Shown: positions 32,249 to 41,410 of the stretch, piece by piece
How positions within the stretch are numbered: the first letter of the stretch is position 1
How the letters are laid out: each line of letters starts with the position of its first letter
NCBI RefSeq assembly: GCF_000092825.1
Contig: NC_014168.1
Coordinates: forward strand, 2,595,946 to 2,659,945
DNA length: 64,000 nt
Direction of reading: 5' to 3'
From: Segniliparus rotundus DSM 44985
GTDB lineage: Bacteria > Actinomycetota > Actinomycetes > Mycobacteriales > Mycobacteriaceae
Translations under genes and position numbers: made by a program
Notes under the pieces: generated by a model
The model's database searches: none
Told to the model about the DNA's origin: nothing
What the model saw: the letters and a program-made list of their open reading frames with translations, nothing else

Positions 32249-33862
32249 TCAGGCGTCGAGAATCCCCGGGCGGCCCGACTCGACCACGAAACTGCGCAGC
32301 GTGGCGATCGGAGACCCCGGTCGCTGCACGTAATCCAGCACGCGGTAGTCGGTTCGGCACCGTTCGGGGGTGAGCTCGCAGGTCACATAGCCGCGCTGGT
32401 CGTTGAAGAACTTCAAATGCGGATTGTCCGCCTTCATCTGCGCCTCCTGCTCGCGCACGTCCTTGCCGTCCCCGCCCGAAGAGATCGAGGTGCCCACAAA
32501 CTCGGCGGCGACGACCGGTGAGGCCGGATCGTCGAAGTCGGGCTTGAGGTCGCCGGCGTAGTTCTTGTGCGTGTCGCCGGTGACCACCACCAAGTTCTCG
32601 ATCCCTCGCCGCGCCGCGCCGCCGAGCAATTTCGCCCGCTCGGCGGGATAGCCGTCCCAGCAGTCCACGTTGTAGCCGATCCCCCGCTCGCCTGTAGCGG
32701 CGTCGGCGCTTTTGGGCAGCCGCAGCCGCGTCTGCATGATCTGGACCTGGTTGAGCGCGACCTTCCAGACCGCCCTGCTCGACGCGAGCCCGTCGAGCAG
32801 CCAGGCCCGCTCCCGGTCCCCCATCATCACCCGGTTCGGCGCGGTCCGCTCCGGGCAGTCGGAGCCGAAGACGCCGGAGCACGGCTGGGGGTCGCGGTAT
32901 TGCCGTGTGTCGAGGGCGAAGAAATCAGCGAGCCTCCCGTAGCCGAGCCTGCGGTAGTCCTGTGTGCTGGCGCCGTGAGGCCGCGCCGAGACGCGGAGCG
33001 GCTGGTGCTCGTAGCGCGCCTGGAAGGCGGCGGCGCGCTGGGCCAAGAACTGCGCGCGGGGGGTGTGGTACTCAGAGCCGGAATGCCAGCCCGCCCAGTC
33101 GTTCTCCACCTCGTGGTCGTCGAACACGACCACCCAGGGGAACGACGCGTGCGCGCGCCTGAGCGGTTCGTCGAGCTTGGACAGGGCGTACTGGGTCCGA
33201 TAGCGGGGCAAGCCGGTCGGGCGGGCGCTGAACACGTCGGGGACTTGCTCCCCCCGGAGGTTGTCCTCACTGGTGAACGGATACTCGTAGATGTAGTCGC
33301 CGAGGTGGGCGACAAGGTCGAGGTCTTCCTCCGCCATATGGTCGTATGCGGTGTAATAGCCCTGGTCCCAGCGCTGGCAGGAAGCAAAGGCGAATCGGAC
33401 CTGATCCCTGTGCGCCCCGGGCGCGGGGGCGGTGCGGGTCCGGCCGACCGGCGAGAGCTCCCGCCCCGCTTTGAACCGGTAGTAGTAGACCCGGTCGGGT
33501 TCGAGTCCGTGGACCTCCGGGTGCGCCGAATGGGCGAGCTCGCGAGTGGCCGTCACCGATCCTTCGCGCACGATATGGGCGAACTTCTCGTCCGAGGCGA
33601 CTTGCCATTGGACGGTGACCGGGGCCGCGCCCATGCCGCCGAACCCGTCCCCGGCGAGGGGGGCGGGGGCGAGGCGCGTCCAGAGCACCACGCCGTCGGG
33701 GAGCGGATCGCCGGAGGCGACGCCGAGCGCGAACAGGTCCGAGCCCGCAGCCGAGGAAGACCGGGCGCTCAGCCGTCCCGTGCCGAGGAGCACGGCGGCC
33801 CCGAGCGCGCCCAACAAAGCGCTCCGCCGACCGAAGCGAGGAAGCGGTTCCAGCCTGCGCAC
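32249..33862 (-). CDS. phoD: PhoD-type alkaline phosphatase/phosphodiesterase, Tat-exported
   Basis: A 537-aa exported metallo-phosphoesterase that releases phosphate from organic esters. The N-terminus has a twin-arginine signal (RFGRRSALLGALGAAVLL). Metal-site motifs are HLGDYIYEYP, VFDDHEVENDWAG and VTGDTHKNYAGDL; FASCQRWDQGYYTAY is the family's N-terminal catalytic region. PhoD enzymes use Ca and Fe and are Tat substrates because they fold before export. GTG start at 33862. The SBF transporter gene lies 28 bp upstream on the same strand. Confidence 0.92.
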   Translation of the reverse strand: MRRLEPLPRFGRRSALLGALGAAVLLGTGRLSARSSSAAGSDLFALGVASGDPLPDGVVLWTRLAPAPLAGDGFGGMGAAPVTVQWQVASDEKFAHIVREGSVTATRELAHSAHPEVHGLEPDRVYYYRFKAGRELSPVGRTRTAPAPGAHRDQVRFAFASCQRWDQGYYTAYDHMAEEDLDLVAHLGDYIYEYPFTSEDNLRGEQVPDVFSARPTGLPRYRTQYALSKLDEPLRRAHASFPWVVVFDDHEVENDWAGWHSGSEYHTPRAQFLAQRAAAFQARYEHQPLRVSARPHGASTQDYRRLGYGRLADFFALDTRQYRDPQPCSGVFGSDCPERTAPNRVMMGDRERAWLLDGLASSRAVWKVALNQVQIMQTRLRLPKSADAATGERGIGYNVDCWDGYPAERAKLLGGAARRGIENLVVVTGDTHKNYAGDLKPDFDDPASPVVAAEFVGTSISSGGDGKDVREQEAQMKADNPHLKFFNDQRGYVTCELTPERCRTDYRVLDYVQRPGSPIATLRSFVVESGRPGILDA

Positions 33863-33890
33863 GCGGTCACGCTACCAAGAAAACCTACGC

Positions 33891-34889
33891 TCAGCTCGGC
33901 GAGGGGGGCCTCTGCCCAGAGACATGCCTCTTGCCAAGCCTGCCTGCGATCACAGTGCAGACCAAAAGCTGGATTTGATGGAAAAGCATCAGCGGCAGCA
34001 CGACGAGGCCGAGCTGGCTGGGCCCGAAAAGCACCCCGGCGATCGGCAGGCCCGCTGCCAAGCTTTTCTTCGAGCCGCAGAAGAGCAGCACCATCCGCTC
34101 GCCGTACGAGAACCGCAGGGCTTTGCCCGCCAGGGCCGTGGCCCCGAGCACGACGGCCAGCAAAACGGCGCAGTCGAGCGCGAGGACGGCGAGATCGGCG
34201 GCGCTCACCCGGCGCCACACTCCTTCGGTCACACCGAGGCTGAACGCGGTGTAGACCACCAACAGGACCGAGCCTTGGTCGACGAGCTTCAGCCGACGGG
34301 CGTGCGCGGCGACCCAGTCGCCGATGAAACGCCTGGAGAATTGCCCGAGGATGAAGGGCAGGAGGAGCTGGAACACGACGTCGAGGACGGACCCCCAACT
34401 GACGGCGACGTCCTGGGCTCCGAAGACGACGATCACCAGGGCCGGGGTGAGGAAGACGCCGAGCAGGCTGGAAAGGGAGGCCGCGACCACCGCTGCGGCA
34501 ATGTCGCCGCCTGCGATGGAGCAGAACGCGATCGACGACTGCACGGTGGAGGGGGTCAGCGTGAGATAGAGGAACCCTTGGCGCAGCTCGGTCGGCAGCA
34601 CCGAGCCAGGCAGGGCCTCGGCGCACAGGCCGAGCAGCGGGAAGATCACAAATGTGCAGGACAGGACCATCAGGTGCAGTTTCCAATTTTTGAGCCCGGC
34701 CCAGGCTTGCGCAGGCGACAACCGCGCCCCGTACAGGAAGAAAAGCAGCGCGATGGCGAACGTGGTGGCCCAATGCAATGCCGAGGCCGCGGCTCCGGAA
34801 GCCGGGAAGAAACTCGCAACGACGACCACCACGAGTATGGCGATGAAGAAATTATCCACAGGAACGAATCGGCGCAGGCGGGAGATCAT
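33891..34889 (-). CDS. Bile acid:sodium symporter family (YfeH/SBF-like) transporter
   Basis: A 332-aa membrane protein with 9-10 hydrophobic segments of the SBF-like/DUF4137 group. Characteristic stretches are LFFLYGARLSPAQAW, LTLTPSTVQSSIAFCSIAGGD (ion-binding motif) and FCGSKKSLAAGLPIAGVLF. Relatives carry organic anions with sodium; the substrate here is unknown. ATG at 34889. It lies between a cytochrome b561 gene (38 bp upstream) and phoD, all leftward, so it may be in one transcription unit with them. Confidence 0.88.
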   Translation of the reverse strand: MISRLRRFVPVDNFFIAILVVVVVASFFPASGAAASALHWATTFAIALLFFLYGARLSPAQAWAGLKNWKLHLMVLSCTFVIFPLLGLCAEALPGSVLPTELRQGFLYLTLTPSTVQSSIAFCSIAGGDIAAAVVAASLSSLLGVFLTPALVIVVFGAQDVAVSWGSVLDVVFQLLLPFILGQFSRRFIGDWVAAHARRLKLVDQGSVLLVVYTAFSLGVTEGVWRRVSAADLAVLALDCAVLLAVVLGATALAGKALRFSYGERMVLLFCGSKKSLAAGLPIAGVLFGPSQLGLVVLPLMLFHQIQLLVCTVIAGRLGKRHVSGQRPPSPS

Positions 34890-34927
34890 CCTCTACATGT
34901 ACCCGATCAAGAGCCAGGAGGCGCTTC

Positions 34928-35515
34928 CTACCCCGTTCCGAGAAACCTTGTGTCGGAAGACACCTTGCGTCGGGCCGGAAGCATCCGGGAGAGGAGCCGG
35001 TCCCTGAGCCCCACGGTGTGCACCAGCACCGCGCCGACATGCGCGACGACGCACACCAACAGCGCGTACGCCAAGGCGCTGTGCGTGACGCGCAAAAGAC
35101 CATACAGATGTATGTCCGTCGGCGCGATGGCAGGCAGCCGCGCCCCGGCGAACTCGACAGGAATCCCCGACGCGGACACCAACGCCCAGCCCGCGATGGG
35201 CTGGGCGAGGAACAAGGCGTACATCGCGGCCTCGGACAGCGCCATAGCGACCCGCTCCGGGCCGACGACTGAGCCAGGGGCGGGGGGCGGCTTGTGCCAG
35301 ATCCGGTTGCCGACGCGCAGCACAGCGAGGACCAAGACCGCAAAGCCGACGGCCTTGTGCCAGGCGAGCACTGCGGGGTAGTCGCCGAGAGAGCCCACCA
35401 GCCAAGCCCCGAGGCCCAGCATCACAAGGATCAGCGCGGCCATGGCCCAATGCAGGATCTGCGCGGGCAGCGCGAACCGCGCGGCGGCGGGCTCCGCAAT
35501 GGTTTCTTGCGGCAT
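34928..35515 (-). CDS. Cytochrome b561
   Basis: A 195-aa di-heme membrane protein of the bacterial cytochrome b561 family. It has four hydrophobic segments, with candidate heme ligands in PAQILHWAMAAL, VLAWHKAVGFAVL, LRVTHSALAYALL and VVAHVGAVLVHT. Related CybB oxidises superoxide or passes quinol electrons. Its ATG at 35515 shares one base with the stop of the upstream catalase-like gene (TGATG), so the two are translationally coupled; electrons may pass between quinol, this cytochrome and the peroxidase. The partnership is inferred from the coupling. Confidence 0.9.
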   Translation of the reverse strand: MPQETIAEPAAARFALPAQILHWAMAALILVMLGLGAWLVGSLGDYPAVLAWHKAVGFAVLVLAVLRVGNRIWHKPPPAPGSVVGPERVAMALSEAAMYALFLAQPIAGWALVSASGIPVEFAGARLPAIAPTDIHLYGLLRVTHSALAYALLVCVVAHVGAVLVHTVGLRDRLLSRMLPARRKVSSDTRFLGTG

Positions 35516-36573
35516 CACGCCTCCTCGTCGAACTTTTGGACCGGCGCAGGAGTCTCCGCCGACCGGCGCCGATACGACTCCGCGTAGATCGCCGCGCGAG
35601 CGGCCAAGATCGGATCGTCGGAGGGCTCGATGCCAGCAGGCAGCACGGTGGGGTCGAAATTCTGGTCGCGAGCGCGCTCCTGCTGCGCGAGGCTGGCCGG
35701 TCCGAGCACAACCGTTCCCGCGTCGATCCGTCTGCGGTCCGCTGGCCACGGCTGCGTCGGATCGTTCGTCGGGTCCTGCCCCGCCACGCCGACCAGCAGC
35801 ACGAGCGAGAACCGCACCGGTCCTTGGCGAAGCGTTTTCGCCAGATCCCGGAACAGCCAATCCGGGCCGTTGTGGTCCGGCGCGGCGCGCTCGTCCGACT
35901 GCGGCACGAGCTGCCAGCGCACCGGGGTGCGCGCGCCGGATCCGTCCACCGCGATAAACGTGTGGACACTGTGGAATGTCGACGTGGCGAACGTGGGCGC
36001 GGGCGAGGCGGACTGGATGATTTTGAGCGCTGCAGCAGACGAGGGATGCGCGTTCAGGTAGGCGGCTCTTTTCCCAGGGTCGGGCTTGCCCGTCGCGGGG
36101 ACTGGGGCGTTGGCGATAGTGAATTCGTAGAACGCCTCGGGAGTCGGAGCAGGAAAGACCGGGGCGTTGACCATCGCCGAGCGCCATTGTTCGCCGTCCG
36201 GCAGAGAGAAAATCAATCCAAGCCCTCGGCCCTGGCCGAGGGCGTCCTTGGCATGAGGATTCTGGCCGCCGACGGAGAACCGGCCGAGGAGCGCGTGCCG
36301 GCCTTTTTGGAACACCGAAGCCGAGGCGACCTCGGATCCGGCCCCGTTGCTCTCGAACCAGCCAGCGACGACGAGCGCCTTGGCGTGGTTGCGCCGATAT
36401 CCGGCGAACCGTCCGCCGAGGGATTCGAAAAGGTCGATGAACTTCCGCGCGGTCAGCCGGGCAGGATCGACACGTCCTTCGGCGTAGAGGAAACCGCCGA
36501 ACCCAGCGAGAGCGACACCGCCAGCGGCGAGGAAGCCGAGCAAAGGACGACGGGCGAGGGGCTGGCTCACCAC
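35515..36573 (-). CDS. Catalase-related (SrpA-like) heme peroxidase, membrane-anchored
   Basis: A 352-aa protein of the small catalase-related peroxidase family. An N-terminal hydrophobic segment preceded by RR (ARRPLLGFLAAGGVALAGF) suggests export or anchoring facing outside. The distal histidine is in YRRNHAKALVVAGWFES; FSLPDGEQWRSAMVNAP is also typical. A candidate proximal tyrosine is in AARAAIYAESYRRR. Family members use peroxide to oxidise organic substrates rather than dismutate it efficiently. Start GTG 36573 or 36570; neither has a clear Shine-Dalgarno. The stop overlaps the cytochrome b561 start. Confidence 0.85.
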   Translation of the reverse strand: MVSQPLARRPLLGFLAAGGVALAGFGGFLYAEGRVDPARLTARKFIDLFESLGGRFAGYRRNHAKALVVAGWFESNGAGSEVASASVFQKGRHALLGRFSVGGQNPHAKDALGQGRGLGLIFSLPDGEQWRSAMVNAPVFPAPTPEAFYEFTIANAPVPATGKPDPGKRAAYLNAHPSSAAALKIIQSASPAPTFATSTFHSVHTFIAVDGSGARTPVRWQLVPQSDERAAPDHNGPDWLFRDLAKTLRQGPVRFSLVLLVGVAGQDPTNDPTQPWPADRRRIDAGTVVLGPASLAQQERARDQNFDPTVLPAGIEPSDDPILAARAAIYAESYRRRSAETPAPVQKFDEEA

Positions 36574-36623
36574 AGAGCCAGCGTACGCCTTTGCGCCAGC
36601 AAAGGTCGGGCGGGCGGCGTGGA

Positions 36624-37979
36624 TCAGCCAGCCGCCGGGAGCGCCAGCGCGCCGAGGCTGCCCATAGGGTCTGCGGGCAGCAGCGCAGGGTCGTCCATCG
36701 AGAAGGACTTGACCGGTCCTGGGTCCGTGGTCGCAGTTTCGAAGCGCACTGTTGCCACGCCCACGCCGACGCCTTGCACCCAGCCGTGGCCGAACTGCGC
36801 GTGGAAAACATCGTGCCCAGGACGAAACCGGTCGGCCCTGGCCGGGGGCGCGGCGGCCAGGGTGGCTCCCCAGGTCTGGTGCTCGGGGCTGTTTTCGGAG
36901 TCCTCGGAGAAGAACAGCGCCAACTGCTCTTCCTCTGTCAGACTGGCGAAACCCACGCCGAGCAGGCGGATCGAGCCAATGCCCTCCGGATCGGGGGCCA
37001 AGGACAACGCCGTGCCCACCAGCGCTTGTTTGTCGAGCGTGCCTTGCGGCAACGTCGCCGACCGGGTCATCGTGCGCCAGTCGCCGGTGCGGATCTTCAC
37101 GGTCACCCTGCGCGCGGCTTTGCCCGACGCGACGAGCCTGGTGATCGCGCGCTCGGCGAGCAACTGCACCTCGCGGCGCACGGCGGCCTCGGTGAGCAGG
37201 TCGGTCTCGTACGTCGTCTCCACACTGATCTGCTTGGCCTCGGCGCGCGGCGCGACGTGGCGCTGGTCGACACCCTGCGCGAGCTGCCACAACGCTTGGC
37301 CTATCGTCCAGGTCAGCTCGGCCCGTTCGAACACCGACCGCGCCCCGTCGATGGAAAGCTCCGCCAAATCGCCGATCCGCTCGACGCCCTGTTCGGCGAG
37401 CTTGCCCCGGAGCACCCGCCCCACCCCCCACAGTTTTCCGACCGGCAGCTCGGCGAGGAAGTCCCGCTCCGTGCCAGGGGCGACCACGAGTTGGCCCGCG
37501 GGTTTGGCGAGCCCGGACGCGATTTTGGCGAGTTGTTTGCCCGAGCCCGCCCCCACCGACAACGTCAGCCCGGTCCGCTCCAGCACTGCGGCCCGCAACT
37601 GCCCGCAGAACCTCTCGACGTCCCCGACGCTCGTCATGTCTGCGGCGACCCCGAACGCCTCGTCCACCGAGAGTTGTTCGAGCACCGGCAGAAAGCCTTC
37701 CAAAACAGTGAACACTGCTTCCGAGAACTGCCGGTAGAGGCTGAACCTCGGCGGCAAAACCACCGCCCTCGGGCCGATGAGGCGCTTGGCCTCACCCATC
37801 GGCATCGCGGATCGCGCCCCGAAAGCCCGCGCCTCGTAGCTCGCGCCCGCCACCACGCCTCGCAGTCCGACACCGCCGACCAGCACGGGCCTGCCTCGCA
37901 GGGTGGGCCGCGTCAATTGCTCGACCGAGGTGAAGAACGCGTCGAGATCGACGTGCACAACCCATCGCGCTCGGCTCAT
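36624..37979 (-). CDS. dinB: DNA polymerase IV, Y family (DinX/DinB1 type)
   Basis: A 451-aa translesion DNA polymerase. Catalytic acidic residues are in HVDLDAFFTSVEQ near residue 10 and in LSVDEAFG near residue 105. GAGSGKQLAKIASGLAKP and ELPVGKLWGVGR are palm/thumb and HhH motifs. The sequence EEQLALFF around residue 370 fits the sliding-clamp binding motif. In M. tuberculosis dinX (Rv1537) also directly follows ileS (Rv1536), as here with a 71-bp gap, so this is the DinX/DinB1 type. The C-terminal extension after the clamp motif is about 80 residues. Confidence 0.93.
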   Translation of the reverse strand: MSRARWVVHVDLDAFFTSVEQLTRPTLRGRPVLVGGVGLRGVVAGASYEARAFGARSAMPMGEAKRLIGPRAVVLPPRFSLYRQFSEAVFTVLEGFLPVLEQLSVDEAFGVAADMTSVGDVERFCGQLRAAVLERTGLTLSVGAGSGKQLAKIASGLAKPAGQLVVAPGTERDFLAELPVGKLWGVGRVLRGKLAEQGVERIGDLAELSIDGARSVFERAELTWTIGQALWQLAQGVDQRHVAPRAEAKQISVETTYETDLLTEAAVRREVQLLAERAITRLVASGKAARRVTVKIRTGDWRTMTRSATLPQGTLDKQALVGTALSLAPDPEGIGSIRLLGVGFASLTEEEQLALFFSEDSENSPEHQTWGATLAAAPPARADRFRPGHDVFHAQFGHGWVQGVGVGVATVRFETATTDPGPVKSFSMDDPALLPADPMGSLGALALPAAG

Positions 37980-38050
37980 CTCACGAGGATAAGCGCTCGG
38001 CCTGACGGCCAAGGCCGATGCGGCGGGCCATGTCTTCGCGTTCGGCGAGC

Positions 38051-41000
38051 TCAGGCCTTCGACATCTCCGAATGCACACGAGCGCCCGAGCGCACGTCGA
38101 ATTCGACGGCCAGTATTTCTTTCGCGATCCACGCTTGATGCCGCAACGCCCACGCGTGCGCGTCCTCGGGAACGGTGAAAGCCACTTTGACCCGGTCGGA
38201 GACGTCGAATCCCAGCTCTTTGCGCTGGTTCTGCAACTCTCGGATGCGGTCCGCCGCCCAGCCCCGCGACTGCAGCGCCTCGTCCAGCTCGGTGTCGAGC
38301 ACAACGAGGCCTTGCGCTTCGCCGGAGCCGATCGCCTGGGTGCGGTCGGCGGCCGAGGGGACGAGCGTCCTGGTGAACTCGCTCGGCAGAAGCTCCACGC
38401 CGCCAGCGGCGATGTTCTCGGCATTGGCGGTCCAGTCCCCGGCTTTGACCGCCTTGATCGCCTGCTGCACCGCGCCGCCGAGACGAGGCCCGGCCGCGCG
38501 CGCGTTCACCGCGACCTCCCAACGGCCATGCTCGGCCACATCGGGAGTGAGCAGCACCTCGTCGACGTTCACCTCAGCCTGCACCAGCGCCGCGTACGGG
38601 GCGAGGAACTCGGCCCCAGGGCCGGCGACGGTGAGCGAGCGCAGCGGCTGGCGCACGCGCAGGCCCGTGGCCTTGCGCAGGGAGAGCCCGGCGGCGCACA
38701 CTTCGCGCACCCGGTCCATCGCCGCGACCAGCTCCGGGTCGCCCGGCAGGCTGGACGCGTCCGGCCAATCGGCGAGATGCACGGAGCGCTGGCCGGTGAG
38801 GCCCTTCCAGATCACCTCGCTGACCAGCGGCAGCAACGGGGCCGCGAGCCGACAGGCGACCTCCAGCACGGTGTGCAGCGTGTTGATCGCGGCCGCGTCC
38901 TCGGACCAGAAGCGCTCGCGGGAGCGGCGCACATACCAGTTCGTGAGCACCTCGCAGAAGTCGCGGAAGGCCTCGCACGCGCACGCCACGTCCAAGCCCT
39001 CCAGGGACTCGGTCATGGTCTCGACGGTCTGACGCAGCCGGGCGAGTATGTAGCGGTCCAGCACATGCGTGGAGTCCGTGCGCCACTGGCCGGACTCGAA
39101 CGCGTACAAGCGCAGGAAGCTGTAGGTGTTCCACAACGGCAACAACGCCTGGCGCACCCCGTCGCGGATGCCTTGCTGGCTGACGACGAGGTTGCCGCCG
39201 CGCAGGATCGGCGAGGCCATCAAATACCAGCGCATCGCGTCCGCGCCGTCGCGGTCGAAGACCTCTTGGATGTCCGGGTAGTTGCCTTTGGATTTGCTCA
39301 TCTTCTGGCCGTCGTCGCCCAGGATGATGCCGTGCGCGATGCCGCGCGTGAAGGCGGGCGAGTCGAACAAGGCTGTCGCGAGCACATGCAGGCTGTAGAA
39401 CCAGCCCCGCGTCTGGCCGTTGTATTCGACGAGGAAGTCCGCCGGGTAGTGGGACGAGAACCAATCCTGGTTCTCGAACGGGTAATGCGCCTGGGCGTAG
39501 GGCATCGAGCCCGACTCGAACCAGCAGTCCAAGACCTCGGGGACGCGGCGCATTGTCGATCGTCCGGTCGGATCGTCCGGGTTGGGCCGGGTCAGCTCGT
39601 CGATCATCGGGCGGTGCAGGTCGGTGGGGCGCACGCCGAAGTCCCGCTCCAGTTCGTCCAGCGAGCCGTACACGTCGGTCCTCGGGTAGGCGGGGTCGTC
39701 GGAGACCCACACCGGCACCGGGGAGCCCCAGTACCGGTTGCGGCTGATATTCCAGTCCCTGGCGCCTTCGAGCCATTTTCCGAACTGCCCGTCTCGGATG
39801 TGTTCGGGGTTCCAGGCGAGCGACTTGTTGAGCTCGACCATCCGGTCGCGGAAGTCGGCGACCTTCACATACCAAGCTTCCACGGCCATGTAGATGAGCG
39901 GTTTGCCCGAACGCCACGAGTGCGGGTAGGAGTGCTCGATGGTCTCATGGCGCAACAACAGGCCAGCGGCTTTGAGGTCCTTGATGACGACCGGGTTCGC
40001 GTCGAAGACCTGCATGCCCTCGTAGGGCGGCACGAGCGAGGTGAACTTGCCGCCAGGGTCCAACGGCTGGACCGGCTCGATCCCCTGCGACTTGGCGAAT
40101 TCGAAGTCCTCTTCGCCGAAGGCCGGGGCCAGGTGCACGACCCCTGTGCCGGACTCGGTGGTGACGTAGTCGGCCGCCAGCACGCGGAACGAGTTCGGCC
40201 AGTCGCGGAAAAAAGTGAACGGCGGGGTGTAGGCGAGGCCGACGAGCTCGGAGCCCGTGTGCGTGGAAAGCACCTCGGGCTCGTCGCCGAGCTCGCGCGC
40301 GTAGTGACCGACCCGCGCCTCGGCCAACAGGTACCGCTCGCCGTCCTGTCCGCGCACATGCGTGTAACGGGTCTCGGGATGCACGGCTATCGCGAGGTTG
40401 GAGGGCAACGTCCACGGGGTGGTCGTCCAGATCAACGCCCGCGCTCCGGACAGCGGGCCGTCGCAGACCAGCGGCATCGCCACGGTCACGGCGGGGTCTT
40501 GGCGCATCCGGTACGAATCGTCGAGACGCGCCTCCAACGCCGACAACGGCGTCTGCTCGTACCAGCTGTACGGCCCGACCCGGTAGCCCTTGTAGATGAG
40601 GCCCTTGTCGTAGAGCTGCTTGAACGCCCACATCACCGACTCCATGTAGGAGAGGTCCAGTGTGCGGTAGTCCTGCTCGAAATCCACCCAGCGCGCCTGG
40701 CGGCGGACATACCTGCGCCATTCGAGGGAGTACTTGAGCACAGACTCGCGGCAGTACTCGTTGAACGTGTCGAGCCCCATAGTCTCGATCTGGCTCTTGT
40801 CCGTGATGCCGAGCTGCTTCTCAGCTTCCATTTCCGCGGGCAGGCCATGACAGTCCCAGCCGAACCTGCGGTCGACGCGCTTGCCGCGCATCGTCTGGAA
40901 CCGAGGGATCAAGTCTTTGACGTAGCCGGTGAGCAGGTGCCCGTAGTGCGGCAGGCCGTTGGCGAACGGCGGCCCCTCGTAGAACACGTACTCGGCTTCG

Positions 41001-41410
41001 CCCTCCCGCGCGGCAAGCGAGGCGGCGAAGGTGTCGTCCGCATCCCAAAAGTCGAGGACCGCCTGCTCGAAGGCGGGGAATTCGGCGGCCCCCGCGCCGC
41101 TCGTCAAATCTGTTTTGGGATACGCGGGGGCCCGCTCCGCGCCCGTTGACGGCACAGACGCGAGGCCCACCGCCGAAGACTCTGTTTCTCGCATTGGTCC
41201 ATTATCCATTCGGCCGCCAGGGTTTTTTCCGCTCTGCCCCGGCCGCTGCAGCACAAGCTGCGCGCATTCCACAGCCATGAGCACGAAAGCCGCCGCGCTG
41301 AGAGCCACCGCCGCAGCAGCCCACCACGGGCTCTTGGTGCTGGCCGCCATCCCCAACGCGACGAACGCCAGCAGGGCCAGCGGGGCGACCGCAATGAGCA
41401 GCTTGTTCAA
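38051..41410 (-). CDS. ileS: Isoleucyl-tRNA synthetase with an in-frame N-terminal membrane segment
   Basis: Charges tRNA-Ile with isoleucine and edits valine. The synthetase part is complete: [19 protein letters not shown] (HIGH-type signature), the CP1 editing domain, and [16 protein letters not shown] (KMSKS). From the ATG at 41194 it has 1047 aa, like mycobacterial IleS. The frame is open farther upstream to a TTG at 41410, which directly follows the wag31 stop. That adds 72 residues with two membrane segments ([37 protein letters not shown]). This extension resembles the small membrane protein (Rv2144c) that follows wag31 in mycobacteria. Either the two genes are fused or a separate 41194/41209 start is used. 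No T-box leader is seen. Confidence 0.9.
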   Translation of the reverse strand: MNKLLIAVAPLALLAFVALGMAASTKSPWWAAAAVALSAAAFVLMAVECAQLVLQRPGQSGKNPGGRMDNGPMRETESSAVGLASVPSTGAERAPAYPKTDLTSGAGAAEFPAFEQAVLDFWDADDTFAASLAAREGEAEYVFYEGPPFANGLPHYGHLLTGYVKDLIPRFQTMRGKRVDRRFGWDCHGLPAEMEAEKQLGITDKSQIETMGLDTFNEYCRESVLKYSLEWRRYVRRQARWVDFEQDYRTLDLSYMESVMWAFKQLYDKGLIYKGYRVGPYSWYEQTPLSALEARLDDSYRMRQDPAVTVAMPLVCDGPLSGARALIWTTTPWTLPSNLAIAVHPETRYTHVRGQDGERYLLAEARVGHYARELGDEPEVLSTHTGSELVGLAYTPPFTFFRDWPNSFRVLAADYVTTESGTGVVHLAPAFGEEDFEFAKSQGIEPVQPLDPGGKFTSLVPPYEGMQVFDANPVVIKDLKAAGLLLRHETIEHSYPHSWRSGKPLIYMAVEAWYVKVADFRDRMVELNKSLAWNPEHIRDGQFGKWLEGARDWNISRNRYWGSPVPVWVSDDPAYPRTDVYGSLDELERDFGVRPTDLHRPMIDELTRPNPDDPTGRSTMRRVPEVLDCWFESGSMPYAQAHYPFENQDWFSSHYPADFLVEYNGQTRGWFYSLHVLATALFDSPAFTRGIAHGIILGDDGQKMSKSKGNYPDIQEVFDRDGADAMRWYLMASPILRGGNLVVSQQGIRDGVRQALLPLWNTYSFLRLYAFESGQWRTDSTHVLDRYILARLRQTVETMTESLEGLDVACACEAFRDFCEVLTNWYVRRSRERFWSEDAAAINTLHTVLEVACRLAAPLLPLVSEVIWKGLTGQRSVHLADWPDASSLPGDPELVAAMDRVREVCAAGLSLRKATGLRVRQPLRSLTVAGPGAEFLAPYAALVQAEVNVDEVLLTPDVAEHGRWEVAVNARAAGPRLGGAVQQAIKAVKAGDWTANAENIAAGGVELLPSEFTRTLVPSAADRTQAIGSGEAQGLVVLDTELDEALQSRGWAADRIRELQNQRKELGFDVSDRVKVAFTVPEDAHAWALRHQAWIAKEILAVEFDVRSGARVHSEMSKA
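41222..41228 (-). promoter_or_regulatory. A AAA AAC slippery heptamer between the membrane segment and IleS
   Basis: In the frame of the membrane protein the codons read GGA AAA AAC, which places a perfect X XXY YYZ heptamer after residue 60. A -1 slip leads to six more codons and a TAA, giving a free membrane protein of about 68 aa; reading straight on gives the IleS fusion. The A6 run could equally be a sequencing or mutation hot spot. Confidence 0.4.

Noticed and set aside
38018-41149. A 1043-codon plus-strand frame opposite ileS
   Set aside because: Shadow of ileS caused by codon bias; no recognisable domain.
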